From Mycobacterium europaeum (GTDB taxonomy: Bacteria > Actinomycetota > Actinomycetes > Mycobacteriales > Mycobacteriaceae), in assembly GCF_002102155.1 (NCBI RefSeq), contig NZ_LQOU01000032.1:124001-188000 (forward strand): a stretch of 64,000 nucleotides of DNA, written 5' to 3'. Under the pieces are notes generated by a model. The model made no database searches. It had not been told where the DNA came from and saw only the letters and a list, made by a program, of their open reading frames with translations. This document shows positions 1 to 10,953 of the stretch, in pieces (the first letter of the stretch is position 1; the number at the start of each line of letters is the position of its first letter). A program made the translations under genes and the position numbers.

Positions 1-1
1 G

Positions 2-64
2 GTGCCCGAGATACCCGCGGAACTGTCCCACGCGATGGCCACGGCCCGCATCGAACCGCGCTAG
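2..64 (+). CDS. 3' end of an upstream gene (partial; probable TetR regulator)
   Basis: The first 63 bases are an open frame ending in TAG at 62-64. They encode about 20 residues (ending ATARIEPR) of a protein that begins before the window. Only the tail is visible, so no domain can be assigned. In M. tuberculosis the gene just upstream of lhr on the same strand is a TetR-family regulator (Rv3295), and the colinear order here makes that the best guess. It stops 38 bases before the lhr start, so co-transcription is possible. Confidence 0.45.
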   Translation: MPEIPAELSHAMATARIEPR

Positions 65-102
65 CCCGCACGCATGTCGGTGCGCCTTGGCACCATGGTC
101 AG

Positions 103-3100
103 GTGAGCACCCGCGACCCGTTAGGCCGGTTCAGCGCGACCGCCCGCGAATGGTTCACCAGCACGTTCGCCGGTCCCACCACCGCGCAGGCCCAGGCCTG
201 GGACGCCATCGCCGACGGCGACAACACGCTGGTGATCGCGCCGACCGGATCCGGCAAGACGCTCGCGGCGTTCCTGTGGGCCCTTGACTCCCTGGCCGCT
301 CTCGCCGGTTCGGCGGAACGGCCGGCCGGCACCCGCGTGCTCTACGTGTCGCCGCTCAAGGCGCTGGCGGTCGACGTCGAGCGCAACCTGCGCACCCCGC
401 TGGCGGGCCTCACCCGCATCGCCGAGCGCCACGGCCTGCCGCCACCGGACATCAGCGTCGGCGTCCGCTCCGGCGACACGCCGCCCGCCGAACGCCGAAC
501 GCTCATCGCGCGGCCGCCCGACGTCCTGATCACCACGCCGGAGTCGCTGTTCTTGATGCTGACGTCGGCGGCGCGCGAGACGCTGGCCGGGGTGCAGACG
601 GTGATCGTCGACGAGATCCACGCCATCGCCGCGGGCAAGCGGGGCGCGCACCTGGCGCTGTCGCTGGAGCGGCTCGACGACCTGCGGGAGGGCCGGCCCG
701 CGCAGCGCATCGGGCTGTCGGCGACCGTGCGCCCACCCGAAGAGCTCGCCCGGTTCCTGTCGGGAGGAGGCCCCGCGACTCGGACAAGGGTGGTCGCCCC
801 GCGGGCGGCCAAGACCGTCGAGCTGACGGTGCAGGTGCCGGTGCCCGACATGGCCAACCTGGCCAACAACAGCATCTGGCCCGACGTCGAGGCGCGGCTG
901 GTCGACCTGATCGAGGCGCACCGGTCGACCATCGTGTTCGCCAATTCGCGGCGGCTCGCCGAGCGGCTGACCGCGCGGCTCAACGAGATCCACGCCGAAC
1001 GCTGCGGCATCGCGCTGACGCCGGACGCCAACCGCGGGGTGCCCGGCGGCGCGCCCGCACACATCATGGGCAGCGGCCAGACCTACGGCGCCGAGCCGCT
1101 GCTGGCGCGCGCGCACCACGGTTCGGTCAGCAAGGAGCAGCGCGCCCTGGTCGAGGAGGACCTCAAGCGCGGGCTGCTCAAGGCGGTGGTGGCCACGTCG
1201 AGCCTGGAGCTGGGCATCGACATGGGCGCGGTCGACCTGGTGATCCAGGTCGAGGCGCCGCCCTCGGTGGCCAGCGGCCTGCAGCGCATCGGGCGGGCCG
1301 GCCACCAGGTCGGCGAGGTGTCGCAGGGCGTGCTGTTCCCCAAGCACCGCACCGACCTGATCGGCTGCGCGGTGACCGTGCAGCGCATGCTCGCCGGCGA
1401 GATCGAGACGATGCGGGTGCCCGCCAACCCGCTGGACATCCTGGCGCAGCAGACGGTGGCGGCCGCCGCGCTGGAGCCGTTGGACGCCGACCGCTGGTTC
1501 GACACGGTGCGCCGGGCCGCCCCGTTCGCGACGCTGCCGCGCAGCGTGTACGAGGCCACCCTCGACCTGCTGTCGGGCAAGTACCCGTCCACCGAGTTCG
1601 CCGAGTTGCGTCCGCGGCTGGTCTACGACCGCGACTCCGGCACGCTGACCGCGCGGCCCGGCGCGCAGCGGCTGGCCGTGACCTCCGGGGGCGCCATCCC
1701 CGACCGTGGGCTGTTCGCCGTGTACCTCGCGTCGGAGGCCGAAAAGCCCACCCGGGTGGGCGAACTCGAAGAAGAGATGGTGTACGAATCCCGGCCCGGG
1801 GACGTGATCTCGCTGGGCGCCACCAGCTGGCGGATCACCGAGATCACCCACGACCGGGTGCTGGTGATCCCCGCGCCCGGGCAGCCGGCCCGGTTGCCGT
1901 TCTGGCGCGGCGACGGCGTGGGGCGGCCGGCCGAGCTGGGCGCGGCGCTCGGCGCGTTCACCGGCGAGCTGGCCGGGCTGGACCGCGAGGCGTTCGACGC
2001 CCGGTGCGCCGGCCTGGGCTTCGACGCCTACGCGACCGACAACATGTGGGCGCTGCTGGACGAGCAGCGCACCGCGGCCGGGGTGGTCCCCACCGACACC
2101 ACCCTGCTGGTCGAGCGGTTCCGCGACGAGCTGGGCGACTGGCGGGTGATCCTGCACTCGCCGTACGGGCTGCGGGTGAACGGGCCGCTGGCGCTGGCGG
2201 TGGGCCGGCGCCTGCGCGAGCGCTACGGCCTGGACGAGAAGCCCACCGCCTCCGACGACGGCATCGTGGTGCGCCTGCCGGACACCTTTTCCGATTTCGC
2301 GTCCGACACCGTCGAGAACCCGCCCGGCGCCGACCTTTTCGTCTTCGACGCCGAGGAGATCGACCCGATCGTCACCGCCGAGGTGGGCGGCTCGGCGCTG
2401 TTCGCGTCGCGGTTCCGCGAGTGCGCGGCCCGCGCCCTGCTGTTGCCCCGCCGGCACCCCGGCCGCCGCTCGCCGCTGTGGCAGCAGCGCCAGCGGGCCG
2501 CCCAGCTGCTGGAAGTGGCGCGCAAATACCCCGACTTCCCGGTGGTGCTGGAGACCGTCCGCGAATGCCTGCAGGACGTCTACGACGTCCCGGCCCTGAC
2601 CGCGCTGATGGCCGGCATCGCCCAGCGCAGGGTGCGGGTGCTCGAGGTCGAGACGCCGCGGCCGTCACCGTTCGCGGCGTCGCTGCTGTTCGGCTACGTC
2701 GGCGCGTTCATGTACGAGGGCGACTCGCCGCTGGCCGAGCGCCGGGCCGCCGCGCTGTCGCTGGACAGCACCCTGCTGGCCGAGCTGCTGGGCCGGGTCG
2801 AACTCCGTGAATTACTCGATGTCGAGGTGATCGCCGCGACGGGCCGCCAGTTGCAGCACCTGACGCAGGACCGGGCCGCGCGGGACGCCGAAGGGGTGGC
2901 GGACCTGCTGCGGCTGCTGGGCCCGATGACCGAGGACGAGATCGCCGCCCGGGCCGGCGGGGCCGAGGTGGGCGGCTGGCTCGAGGGCCTGCTCGCGGCC
3001 CGGCGGGTGCTGAACGTGTCGTTCGCCGGCCGCAGCTGGTGGGTGGCCGTCGAGGACATCGGGCGGCTGCGCGACGGGGTGGGCGCGCCGGTTCCGCTGG

Positions 3101-4713
3101 GTGTGCCGGCCGCGTTCACCGAGGCGGTGGCCGACCCGCTGGGCGAGCTGCTGGGCCGCTACGCGCGCACCCACACGCCGTTCACCACGGCCGAGGCCGC
3201 CGCCCGGTTCGGGCTGGGGCTGCGGGTGACGGCCGACGTGCTGGGCCGGCTGGCCGACCCGTCCAGTTCTCAAGGCCGGCTGGTGCGCGGTGATTTCGTC
3301 GCCGCGGCGGCATCCGGGGTCTCCGGCGCGACCGGCGGCGAACAGTGGTGCGACGCCGACGTGTTGCGCGTCTTGCGGCGGCGCTCGCTGGCGGCGCTGC
3401 GGGCGCAGGTCGAACCGGTGAGCACCGCCGCGTACGGGCGGTTTTTGCCGGCCTGGCACGGGGTGGCCTCCCCCGGTTCGCCCGCCCACTCGGGGCTGGA
3501 CGGGCTGATGTCGGTGGTCGACCAGCTGGCCGGTGTCCGCTTGCCGGCGTCGGCGCTCGAACCGCTGATCCTGGGCCCCCGGGTCCGGGACTACTCCCCC
3601 GCCATGCTCGACGAGCTGCTCGCCACCGGCGAGGTGACCTGGTCGGGCGCGGGGTCGATTTCGGCCGGCGACGGCTGGGTCGCGCTGCACGTGGGCGATT
3701 CCGCGCCGTTGACGCTGGCCGGCCTGGCCGCGCCCGCCGAGATCGACGAAACCGACGCCCATCGCGCGATTCTGGACACCCTGGCCGGCGGCGGCGCGTA
3801 CTTCTTCCGTCAGCTGGCCCAGAGCGGAATCCCCGAGGGGGAGCTGAAAGCCGCGCTCTGGGAACTGATCTGGGCCGGCCGCGTCACCGGTGACACGTTC
3901 GCGCCGGTGCGCGCCGTGCTCGGCGGCGCGGGCAGCCGCAAACGCTCCGCCCCGGCGCACCGGTCGCACCGGCCGCCGCGCCTGAGCCGCTACAGCGTCG
4001 CGCACGCGCAAACGCGCCCGGCCGACCCGACCGTGGCCGGCCGCTGGTCGGCCCTGCCGGCGCCCGAGCCCGATTCCACGGTGCGCTCCCACTACCAGGC
4101 GGAGTTGCTGTTGGGCCGCCACGGCGTGCTCACCCGCGGCGCGGTAGCGGCCGAGGGCGTCACCGGCGGGTTCGCCACGCTCTACAAGGTGCTGAGCGGC
4201 TTCGAGGAAGCCGGCCGGTGCCAACGCGGGTACTTCGTCGAGTCGCTGGGCGGCGCCCAGTTCGCCGTCGCGTCGACCGTCGACCGGCTGCGCAGCTACA
4301 GCGACGGCATCGATCCCGAGCGCCCGCAATACCGGGCCGTGGCGCTGGCCGCCGCCGACCCGGCCAACCCGTACGGCGCCGCGCTACCGTGGCCCGCCTC
4401 CGGCGCCGAGGCCGCCGGGGCGCGGCCGGGCCGCAAGGCCGGCGCGCTCGTCGTCCTGGTGGACGGCCACCTGGCCTGGTTCCTGGAGCGCGGCGGGCGG
4501 TCACTGCTCACCTTCGGCGACGACCCGGCGTCCCACCACGCGGCGGCCGCGGCGCTGGCCGACCTGGTCGCCTCCCGGCGCGTCGCGTCGATCCTGGTGG
4601 AACGCATCGACGGGGTGCCGGCGCTGCAGCCCCAGGATGGGCCGACCCGGGTGGCGAACGCGTTGCAGGAGGCCGGGTTCGCCCGCACACCGCGCGGACT
4701 GCGGCTGCGGTGA
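103..4713 (+). CDS. lhr: Lhr, giant ATP-dependent SF2 helicase
   Basis: Large superfamily-2 helicase (1536 aa). Mycobacterial Lhr is known as a 3'-5' single-strand DNA translocase that unwinds RNA:DNA hybrids, and it is linked to DNA repair. Visible motifs are Walker A APTGSGKT at residues 46-53, the DEIH box at 170-173, motif III SAT at 206-208, and a motif [10 protein letters not shown] near residue 395. The long C-terminal part after about residue 860 is the Lhr-core and winged-helix extension of the family. Length matches the roughly 1500-aa mycobacterial proteins. The GTG at 103 is the start: the nearby ATG at 94 runs into a stop after three codons. The nei gene follows after 13 bases, so the two probably form a DNA-repair operon. 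Confidence 0.95.
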   Translation: MSTRDPLGRFSATAREWFTSTFAGPTTAQAQAWDAIADGDNTLVIAPTGSGKTLAAFLWALDSLAALAGSAERPAGTRVLYVSPLKALAVDVERNLRTPLAGLTRIAERHGLPPPDISVGVRSGDTPPAERRTLIARPPDVLITTPESLFLMLTSAARETLAGVQTVIVDEIHAIAAGKRGAHLALSLERLDDLREGRPAQRIGLSATVRPPEELARFLSGGGPATRTRVVAPRAAKTVELTVQVPVPDMANLANNSIWPDVEARLVDLIEAHRSTIVFANSRRLAERLTARLNEIHAERCGIALTPDANRGVPGGAPAHIMGSGQTYGAEPLLARAHHGSVSKEQRALVEEDLKRGLLKAVVATSSLELGIDMGAVDLVIQVEAPPSVASGLQRIGRAGHQVGEVSQGVLFPKHRTDLIGCAVTVQRMLAGEIETMRVPANPLDILAQQTVAAAALEPLDADRWFDTVRRAAPFATLPRSVYEATLDLLSGKYPSTEFAELRPRLVYDRDSGTLTARPGAQRLAVTSGGAIPDRGLFAVYLASEAEKPTRVGELEEEMVYESRPGDVISLGATSWRITEITHDRVLVIPAPGQPARLPFWRGDGVGRPAELGAALGAFTGELAGLDREAFDARCAGLGFDAYATDNMWALLDEQRTAAGVVPTDTTLLVERFRDELGDWRVILHSPYGLRVNGPLALAVGRRLRERYGLDEKPTASDDGIVVRLPDTFSDFASDTVENPPGADLFVFDAEEIDPIVTAEVGGSALFASRFRECAARALLLPRRHPGRRSPLWQQRQRAAQLLEVARKYPDFPVVLETVRECLQDVYDVPALTALMAGIAQRRVRVLEVETPRPSPFAASLLFGYVGAFMYEGDSPLAERRAAALSLDSTLLAELLGRVELRELLDVEVIAATGRQLQHLTQDRAARDAEGVADLLRLLGPMTEDEIAARAGGAEVGGWLEGLLAARRVLNVSFAGRSWWVAVEDIGRLRDGVGAPVPLGVPAAFTEAVADPLGELLGRYARTHTPFTTAEAAARFGLGLRVTADVLGRLADPSSSQGRLVRGDFVAAAASGVSGATGGEQWCDADVLRVLRRRSLAALRAQVEPVSTAAYGRFLPAWHGVASPGSPAHSGLDGLMSVVDQLAGVRLPASALEPLILGPRVRDYSPAMLDELLATGEVTWSGAGSISAGDGWVALHVGDSAPLTLAGLAAPAEIDETDAHRAILDTLAGGGAYFFRQLAQSGIPEGELKAALWELIWAGRVTGDTFAPVRAVLGGAGSRKRSAPAHRSHRPPRLSRYSVAHAQTRPADPTVAGRWSALPAPEPDSTVRSHYQAELLLGRHGVLTRGAVAAEGVTGGFATLYKVLSGFEEAGRCQRGYFVESLGGAQFAVASTVDRLRSYSDGIDPERPQYRAVALAAADPANPYGAALPWPASGAEAAGARPGRKAGALVVLVDGHLAWFLERGGRSLLTFGDDPASHHAAAAALADLVASRRVASILVERIDGVPALQPQDGPTRVANALQEAGFARTPRGLRLR

Positions 4714-4726
4714 GGCGGCGATCACC

Positions 4727-5482
4727 ATGCCCGAAGGGGACACCGTCTGGCACACCGCGGCCGTCCTGCGCGAGCACCTGGCCGGCCGCACCCTGACGCG
4801 CTGTGACGTTCGCGTCCCGCGGTACGCCACCGTCGACCTGACCGGGCAGGCGGTCGACGAGGTGCTCAGCCGGGGCAAGCACCTGTTCATCCGGGTCGGC
4901 CGGGCCAGCATCCACTCACACCTGAAGATGGACGGCAGCTGGCGGGTGGGCGACCGGCCGGTCCGGGTCGACCACCGGGCCCGCATCGTCCTGGAAGCCG
5001 GCTCCGTCCGCGCCGTCGGCGTGGACCTCGGCGTCCTGGAGATCCTCGACCGCGACCGCGACGGGGACGCCGTCGCCCACCTGGGGCCGGACCTGCTGGG
5101 CCCAGACTGGGACCCCGCGCTGGCCGCCGCAAACCTGGCGGCCCAGCCGGACCGGCCCCTGGGCCAGGCGCTGCTCGACCAGCGGGTGCTGGCCGGCATC
5201 GGCAATGTCTACTGCAACGAGCTGTGTTTCGTCAGCGGGCATCTGCCCACCGCGCCGGTGAGCGCGGTCGCCGACCCGCACCGGCTGGTGTCCCGCGCAC
5301 GAGAAATGTTGTGGCAGAACCGATTCCGTTGGAACCGATGCACCACGGGCGACACCCGGAGGGGGCGGCAGCTGTGGGTCTACGGGCGGGGCGGGCAGAG
5401 TTGCCGGCGTTGCGGCACCCGCATCTGCTACGCCGGCACCGGCGAACGGGTCACCTACTGGTGCCCGTCGTGTCAGCGCTGA
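4727..5482 (+). CDS. nei: Endonuclease VIII (Nei-type DNA glycosylase/AP lyase)
   Basis: Fpg/Nei-family DNA glycosylase of 251 aa that removes oxidised pyrimidines and cuts the abasic site. The ATG at 4727 is chosen because removal of Met exposes the catalytic N-terminal Pro-Glu (MPEGDTVWH). This proline is essential in the family, so a start further upstream would be inactive. The C-terminus carries a four-cysteine zinc finger (CRRCGTR ... YWCPSCQR). The gene corresponds to Rv3297 and lies 13 bases after lhr on the same strand, so the two are probably co-transcribed. Confidence 0.94.
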   Translation: MPEGDTVWHTAAVLREHLAGRTLTRCDVRVPRYATVDLTGQAVDEVLSRGKHLFIRVGRASIHSHLKMDGSWRVGDRPVRVDHRARIVLEAGSVRAVGVDLGVLEILDRDRDGDAVAHLGPDLLGPDWDPALAAANLAAQPDRPLGQALLDQRVLAGIGNVYCNELCFVSGHLPTAPVSAVADPHRLVSRAREMLWQNRFRWNRCTTGDTRRGRQLWVYGRGGQSCRRCGTRICYAGTGERVTYWCPSCQR

Positions 5483-5565
5483 CGTGGCTAGTCCGACGGT
5501 GGCGACCCGCAGCGCCCGGTCCCGCGCAAGCCGGAGGTGCCCCCAACGCGCCCTCGCGATCGCCC

Positions 5566-6483
5566 CTAGTCGCGAGCGTGCGCCAGGAAGAACTCCGCGA
5601 TCGCCTCCGACCCGTCGAGCGAGCGGGTGGTGGGGCCGATGATCGCCTTGGGCAGGTATTGCCTCCCGCCCGGCCAGGTGTGCCCGCCGCTGTCGATCCG
5701 GTAGAAGGTCACCTCGGTGGACGCCGCACACGCCGGGGAGTCGAAGCGGTGCACGACGGTGCCGTCCCCGACATTGGGCAGCGCCTGCACCGCCGGATCG
5801 CCCTGGCAGCCGTCGGCGGCGCGCCACTTGTCCACCATGGCGCCGGCGGAGATGGAGTGGCTCACCCCGCCGCGGCCGCGCACGACACCGCCGTTGAACG
5901 GCACCAGCGGGTCGGCGGTGCCGTGCGCCTCCCACACCGACACGGGCCGCGACGGATTGCACGCCACGCCCACGCCCAGGGTGCCCGCCACCGGCGCGGC
6001 AGCCGCGAACACGTCGGCGCGGTCACACGCCAGCCGGTTGGACATGAAGCCGCCGTTGGACATTCCCGTGACGAAGACATGTCCCGGGGCGATGCCGTAG
6101 TCGTTCTGCAGCTTGCCCACCAACCCCACCAGGAAGCCGACATCGTCGACATGCCGGCGATCCGCCGGCGACGCGCCCCGCCCGTCGGCCCAGCTCTTGT
6201 CGTAACCGTCGGGATAAACCACCAGCAGGTCGTGGGCATCGGCGACCGTGTCGAACCCCGTGAGGCCCCGCTGCCCCTTCCCGGTGCCGCCGCCGCCGTG
6301 CAGGCTCAGCACCAGGCCCACCGGGCTACCCGGCGGCACGTGCAGCAGGTAGGTTCGGTCCATGCCGCCGGAACGGAACGTCCCGGAGGCATCTCGAGCG
6401 CTGGCCGCCGACACATGCCGCACACCACAGGCCGCCAAGCACACCGCCACGACGGCCAGCGCCAACCAACGCACGTGCGGCAT
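5566..6483 (-). CDS. lpqC: LpqC-like secreted lipoprotein esterase
   Basis: Lipoprotein of about 305 aa in the polyhydroxybutyrate-depolymerase/feruloyl-esterase-like alpha/beta-hydrolase family. The start at 6483 (MPHVRWLALAVV) gives a proper signal peptide with lipobox LAAC. An upstream in-frame ATG would add 33 residues before the signal and is rejected. The oxyanion region LSLHGGGGTG, nucleophile elbow GMSNGG and a late His (GGHTWPGG) form the expected hydrolase layout. It is predicted to be anchored on the outer face of the membrane. It corresponds to Rv3298c and converges with nei. In M. tuberculosis a sulfatase gene (atsB) follows; here the accessory block begins instead. Confidence 0.9.
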   Translation of the reverse strand: MPHVRWLALAVVAVCLAACGVRHVSAASARDASGTFRSGGMDRTYLLHVPPGSPVGLVLSLHGGGGTGKGQRGLTGFDTVADAHDLLVVYPDGYDKSWADGRGASPADRRHVDDVGFLVGLVGKLQNDYGIAPGHVFVTGMSNGGFMSNRLACDRADVFAAAAPVAGTLGVGVACNPSRPVSVWEAHGTADPLVPFNGGVVRGRGGVSHSISAGAMVDKWRAADGCQGDPAVQALPNVGDGTVVHRFDSPACAASTEVTFYRIDSGGHTWPGGRQYLPKAIIGPTTRSLDGSEAIAEFFLAHARD

Positions 6484-6644
6484 CCCGTCAGTGCACCGAC
6501 GGGATCGGGGCCGCAGCAAAACGGGGTGTGGCGATGGTCGCAATATGATCGATGCTGCACCGTGCGACACCGCAACGTGCAACTATTCGGGCAGTCCCCG
6601 CTGTCAGCGAGCAATGGCACTTCGATGTCACGGGAGTATCAGAA

Positions 6645-6995
6645 ATGACAAGGACCCAGATCCGCAACCCCAGCCTGGCGCTGTTGTTGTCGGCTGCCGG
6701 TGTCGTCCCGGCGGTCGGACTGCTGGGGCTCCTGGGACCGACAGCGACCGCCCACGCCACCGCCACCGATGACGCTTTCCTGGCGGCGCTGACGGCCAAG
6801 GGCATCAACTACGAATCTCCCGAGACGGCGATCCGATCCGGTCACTTGGTGTGCCAGGAACTCGATTCCGGCCAAGCGCCGGAACAGGTGGCAAACGACG
6901 TCATGAACAACAGCCACCTCGATGGCTACCACGCCGGCTACTTCGTCGGGGTCAGCATCCGCGCGTACTGCCCGAAATACGGCAGCCACGGCTGA
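6645..6995 (+). CDS. DUF732-family secreted protein
   Basis: Small exported protein (116 aa) with an N-terminal signal (SLALLLSAAGVVPAVGLLG, then AHA) and a mature part beginning near ATATDDAF. The pattern of FLAALTAKGINY, GHLVCQEL and a late Cys matches the DUF732 family, which is abundant in mycobacteria and has no known enzymatic role. The two cysteines probably form a disulfide. The ATG at 6645 is preferred over an upstream frame start because it directly precedes the signal peptide and follows a purine-rich CGGGAG. The 161 bases between lpqC and this gene form a divergent promoter region. Confidence 0.8.
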   Translation: MTRTQIRNPSLALLLSAAGVVPAVGLLGLLGPTATAHATATDDAFLAALTAKGINYESPETAIRSGHLVCQELDSGQAPEQVANDVMNNSHLDGYHAGYFVGVSIRAYCPKYGSHG

Positions 6996-7077
6996 AAGTT
7001 AACAGCTAGTTGACAGGCTCGTGACACGCGCGCCGGTAAAATTGGTGGCGATCCAATTTCGAGAACTCGAAGGCCAA

Positions 7078-7290
7078 ATGATTCCTAGACTTTTGGTCGG
7101 CGTTGCACTCATTCTCGGCGCTGCAAGTTGGTCGGCAGCATCGGCGAACGCCGACCCAAGCCCCTTCAGTACCCTCAGCTGCGCCTGCCAGGAGACGGCT
7201 CCGGCGGGCAGCACGACCATGATCGACAAGGTCGACCGGGGAATCCAGCAAGGCCTTTCCGATCCGCCGACCCTCCAGGTCGAGCGCTAA
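7078..7290 (+). CDS. Small exported protein of unknown function
   Basis: A 70-aa protein with a clear signal peptide (MIPRLLVGVALILG ... ANA) and a short mature region containing a CAC pair (FSTLSCACQE). Similar small ADP-x-PF secreted proteins are common in mycobacteria, but I know no function. The ATG at 7078 is preferred over the GTG at 7021 because it begins exactly at the signal peptide. Its TAA stop overlaps the TAG stop of the convergent Mg2+ ATPase (shared bases 7287-7290). Confidence 0.65.
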   Translation: MIPRLLVGVALILGAASWSAASANADPSPFSTLSCACQETAPAGSTTMIDKVDRGIQQGLSDPPTLQVER

Positions 7291-9923
7291 GCTGCGTTCC
7301 GCCTCCGCATCCGCCGCTCGATGTAGTGGTAGCGCGCCGCACGGCGCCGGATGCGATACGCGCTTCCGCGGGTGCGGTGCGGCTGCCCGTTGAGGTGCAT
7401 CGGCTCGCTGTAGAAGAGCAGCTTGCCCAGCTCCACCAGGACCAGATAGCTGACGACGAAGGCGCCCAGCACGGCGAAGAACTGCCACGGCAGCGGCGTG
7501 AAGCCCAGGGTGCGGGCCAGCGGCGAGATCGTGAGCCCGGCACCGACGGCGACCACGGTGAGGCTGGTGACGGTGAGCAACACGCTGGCCCTGCTGCGAA
7601 AGAACGGCACCATGCGGGTGCGAATGACGAAGATGATCAGCGTCTGCGTCGCGAGCGATTCCACGAACCACCCGGTCCGGAACTCGATCGCGCCGGCGTG
7701 CAGCACGCCCAGCATCAACCCGAACGTCAGGAAGTCGAACAGCGAACTGATCGGGCCGAAGATCAGCATGAACCGGCGGATGAACGCGACGTTCCAATGC
7801 GAGGGCGCCTGCAACTGCGCCGCGTCGACCCGGTCGGTCGGGATCGCCAGCTGCGAGGTGTCGTAGAGTAGGTTGTTCAGCAGGATCTGGCTGGGCAGCA
7901 TCGGCAGGAACGGCAACAGAGCGGATGCGGCCGCGGCGCTGAACATGTTCCCGAAATTGCTCGACGTGCCCATCAGCACGTACTTGATGGTGTTGGCGAA
8001 GATGCGCCGGCCCTCGGCCACCCCGGTGGCCAACACACCGAGGTCCTTTTCTAAAAGCACCACGTCGGCCGCGTCCTTGGCCACGTCGGTGGCGCTGTCG
8101 ACCGAGATCCCCACATCGGCGGCGTGCAACGCCAGCGCGTCGTTGACCCCGTCACCCAGGAAGCCGACCGATCGCCCCTTGCGCCGCAGCGCGGTGATCA
8201 GCCGTGCCTTCTGCTCGGGGGAGATGCGCGCGAAAATGGTGTGGTTTTGCGCGATGTCGACGAACGCGTCGTCGTCCAACGCGTCCAGCTGCGCGCCGGT
8301 GATGGTGCCCTTCGAAACCAAACCCAGGTCGCCGCACACTTTTTCGGCGACCCGAGGATTGTCCCCGGTGGCGATCTTCAGCTCGATGCCCAGGTCGGCC
8401 AGCTCGGCCAGCGATTGGCGTGCAGCGATTTTGGGTTCGTCGGCGAAAACTAGGAACCCCGCGAGCGACAGCCCGTATTCGTCCGCCCGGGTGAGCGTCG
8501 TCATCCCCGGCGCCGATTTGGTGGCCACGGCCACCACCCGGCGCCCGGCGGCGAACAACGCCGCGAGGGTGTCCTCCGCCGCCGGCGGGATGGCTCGGCA
8601 TTGGGCCAGCACCTGCTCGGGCGCCCCTTTGACCACCAGCACCCGGTTGCCGTCGTCATCGACCAACACCGACGTCGCCCGACGTTCATGGTCGAACGGC
8701 AGAATTGCCACCCGGTGCGCGGCACCGGCCACCAATTCCCGCGCCTGCGGGGACTCCCAGAGCGCGGCGTCGAGCGGATTGGCGCTGGCGCCAGCGGTTT
8801 CCGGGTCCACGTCCGAGGCCAGCAGTCCCAGTCGCCGGACCGAGTCGCTGTGCGCACCGGCGGGATCGCACGACTCCACCAAACGGATCCGGCCTTCGGT
8901 CAGGGTTCCGGTCTTGTCGGTGATCAGGATGTCGATATCGCCGAGGTCCTCGATGCACACCAACCGCTTGACGAGCACCTTCGCCTTGGCGAGCTGCCGT
9001 GACCCGGTCGCCAGGCCGGTGCTGACGACGGCGGGCAGCAGCTGCGGCGTGATCCCGACCGCGATCGCCAGCGAGAACAGCACGGAGTCGATGATCGGCT
9101 TGGACAACAGCAGATTGCTGACCAAGATGATCACCATCAGCGCGGCGGCGACTTGCAGCAGCAGGTAGGAGAACCGGCGCAGCCCCACCTGGAAGCTGGT
9201 CTCGGGCTGGCGTTCGTCCAAACCCGAAGCGATTCGCCCGAATTCGGCGTTTCTTCCGGTCGCGTACACGACTCCGGTGCCCTCGCCGGCGCTGACGATG
9301 GTGCCCATGAAGGCCAGGTCGGTCGCGTCGGCCAGGTCGGTCCCGGGCGGCACCGGATCCGGCGATTTCTCCGATCCGGTCGATTCCCCGGTCAGGATGC
9401 TTTCGTTGCATTCCAGACCGCTGACCTCTATCAGCCGCACATCGGCCGGCACGGCCTCCCCCAGCGACAGCCGAATCACGTCGCCCGGTACGAGCGCGGT
9501 GACCGCGAGCGCGACGAACTCGCCGTCGCGGCGCACCAGCGCGTTGTGATGCACGCTCGCATGCAGGTCGGCGGCGGCCCGCTCGGCGCGGTATTCGTTG
9601 ATGAAACCGAGGCCGATGCTGGCCGCCAGGATGATGCCGATGATGACGGCCTGCATGCTGTCGCCCAGGAAGTACGAGACGATCGCGGTACCGGCCAACA
9701 GGATGAGCACCGCATTGCGCAGTTGACGACCCAGCACCGCAAGGACATTGACGTGATGGGTGCGCACGGCGTTGGGTCCGTGGCGCGTGAGCCGGGCGGC
9801 GGCCTCCGCGCTGGACAACCCGGCGGCCGAGCTGTCCAGCCGGCGCAGCACGTCGTCGACGGGGGCGGCGGCGACCAGCGCCGTGTTCGGGGCCGCGGTA
9901 TCCGGTAGCAGGTCAGCGGTCAT
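7287..9923 (-). CDS. mgtA: Mg2+-importing P-type ATPase (MgtA/MgtB type)
   Basis: P3B-type magnesium ATPase of 878 aa. Catalytic motifs are intact: TGES in the actuator domain, ITDKTGTLT with the phosphorylated Asp at residue 336, KGAPE in the nucleotide domain, TGDN, and GDGVNDALAL. The last is typical of Mg2+ ATPases, which have L where Ca2+/Na+ pumps have P. About ten membrane spans are expected. The ATG at 9923 overlaps the stop of corA (ATGA), so translation is coupled and the two are in one operon downstream of phoU. The likely role is Mg2+ uptake under limitation. No Mg2+ riboswitch was recognised upstream. Confidence 0.88.
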   Translation of the reverse strand: MTADLLPDTAAPNTALVAAAPVDDVLRRLDSSAAGLSSAEAAARLTRHGPNAVRTHHVNVLAVLGRQLRNAVLILLAGTAIVSYFLGDSMQAVIIGIILAASIGLGFINEYRAERAAADLHASVHHNALVRRDGEFVALAVTALVPGDVIRLSLGEAVPADVRLIEVSGLECNESILTGESTGSEKSPDPVPPGTDLADATDLAFMGTIVSAGEGTGVVYATGRNAEFGRIASGLDERQPETSFQVGLRRFSYLLLQVAAALMVIILVSNLLLSKPIIDSVLFSLAIAVGITPQLLPAVVSTGLATGSRQLAKAKVLVKRLVCIEDLGDIDILITDKTGTLTEGRIRLVESCDPAGAHSDSVRRLGLLASDVDPETAGASANPLDAALWESPQARELVAGAAHRVAILPFDHERRATSVLVDDDGNRVLVVKGAPEQVLAQCRAIPPAAEDTLAALFAAGRRVVAVATKSAPGMTTLTRADEYGLSLAGFLVFADEPKIAARQSLAELADLGIELKIATGDNPRVAEKVCGDLGLVSKGTITGAQLDALDDDAFVDIAQNHTIFARISPEQKARLITALRRKGRSVGFLGDGVNDALALHAADVGISVDSATDVAKDAADVVLLEKDLGVLATGVAEGRRIFANTIKYVLMGTSSNFGNMFSAAAASALLPFLPMLPSQILLNNLLYDTSQLAIPTDRVDAAQLQAPSHWNVAFIRRFMLIFGPISSLFDFLTFGLMLGVLHAGAIEFRTGWFVESLATQTLIIFVIRTRMVPFFRSRASVLLTVTSLTVVAVGAGLTISPLARTLGFTPLPWQFFAVLGAFVVSYLVLVELGKLLFYSEPMHLNGQPHRTRGSAYRIRRRAARYHYIERRMRRRNAA

Positions 9924-10917
9924 AGCCAGTCCCGTCGTTTGAACATCACGTAGATCACCACCATCAGGACGAATATCAGGCTGGTACTGGCAAGGAAGCC
10001 GGCGACGTGGCCGAAGCCCGGGTAGGGGACGTTCTGGCCGTAGAACCCGGTGATCGCGGTGGGGACGGCGATGATGGCCGCCCACCCGGTCAGCTTCTTC
10101 ATGATGGTGTTCAGCCGGGCGTCCTGAAGGGACAGGTTGGTCTCGAAAATGGTTGTGACCATGTCGCGCAACGACTCTGTCCATTCCGACACGCGAAGCA
10201 CGTGGTCATACAGGTCGGCGTACAACGGGTCCAGTTCTGGGACGGTGCCGACCTCGTGGCGGTGGTGCTGGATCGAGTTGACGACCTCGCGCATCGGCAG
10301 CGCCACCCGCCGCAGCGCCACCAGGTCCCGTCTCATCTGGAATGTCCGGCGCTGAAAGCTCGCCTGGCGCGGCGTGCCGTCGAACAGCTCGTCTTCGATG
10401 TCTTCGACGCAGTCGTCCAGGGCCTCCACCGCGGCGAAGTGGCTGTCCACCACGACGTCGAGCAACCCGTGCACCAGGGCGCCCACACCGTACTGCTGGG
10501 CGCCGATCTCCTCCCAGCGCCGCGTGACCGCGGCGACGTCGAAGTCCGGAGTCAGGCGCACCGTGATCAATCCGCGGGGAAGCACGAAGGCCGAAATCCG
10601 GGCATGGACAGCGTTCGCCGCGGCTCGTCGGCACCTTTGGCCGCAACCCGAACGGCGTAGACGGTGAAGAAGGTGTGCGTCTCGTACGCGGTGGCCTTCA
10701 CCCGTTCTGCCGCCGCCAAGGCGTCTTCGACCGCCCACGTGTTGAGGCCGAGTTCGGCCGCCAGGTCGCACAACGCGTCGTGGTCCGGGGCGCACAGGTC
10801 CACCCAGACCAGGGTGTCGGGCTCGCGCAGGTATCCCGAGATGTCGTCGAACGTGAAGTCTTCCTGCGGCTTACCGTGGCGCCAGACGCGGCCTTGAATG
10901 TCCGGTGTGCCCTGCAC
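9920..10917 (-). pseudogene. corA: CorA-type Mg2+ transporter, broken by a frameshift
   Basis: Two frames together spell one CorA-family channel. The N-terminal part starts at the GTG at 10917 and runs to about residue 104 (IQGRVWRHGK ... HTFFTVYAVRV). The C-terminal part continues in another frame from about base 10605 (ARISAFVLPRGLITV) to the stop at 9920. The frames are offset so that one lost base (or two gained) explains the break. The C-terminus has the two-helix membrane tail with a YGQN loop, a variant of the usual GMN signature, and ends RRDWL. The joined protein would be about 332 aa, normal for the family. It could be a real null mutation or a sequencing error: the flanking halves look undecayed. 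The stop overlaps the mgtA start. Confidence 0.85.
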
Positions 10918-10953
10918 GACGTTATCTTCCCAGCCCGGCCCGACCGGCGCCGC

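Noticed and set aside
121..2457. Long minus-strand open frame of 778 codons inside lhr
   Set aside because: It is a high-GC shadow of lhr with a biased Arg/Gly/Gln-rich composition and no recognisable domain. Similar shadows opposite corA/mgtA, the ctpH-like gene, sdhA and dacB1 were rejected for the same reason.
10567..10680. Programmed ribosomal frameshift in corA
   Set aside because: No slippery heptamer or strong downstream hairpin was visible at the junction, and CorA proteins are not known to use one; mutation or sequence error is simpler.
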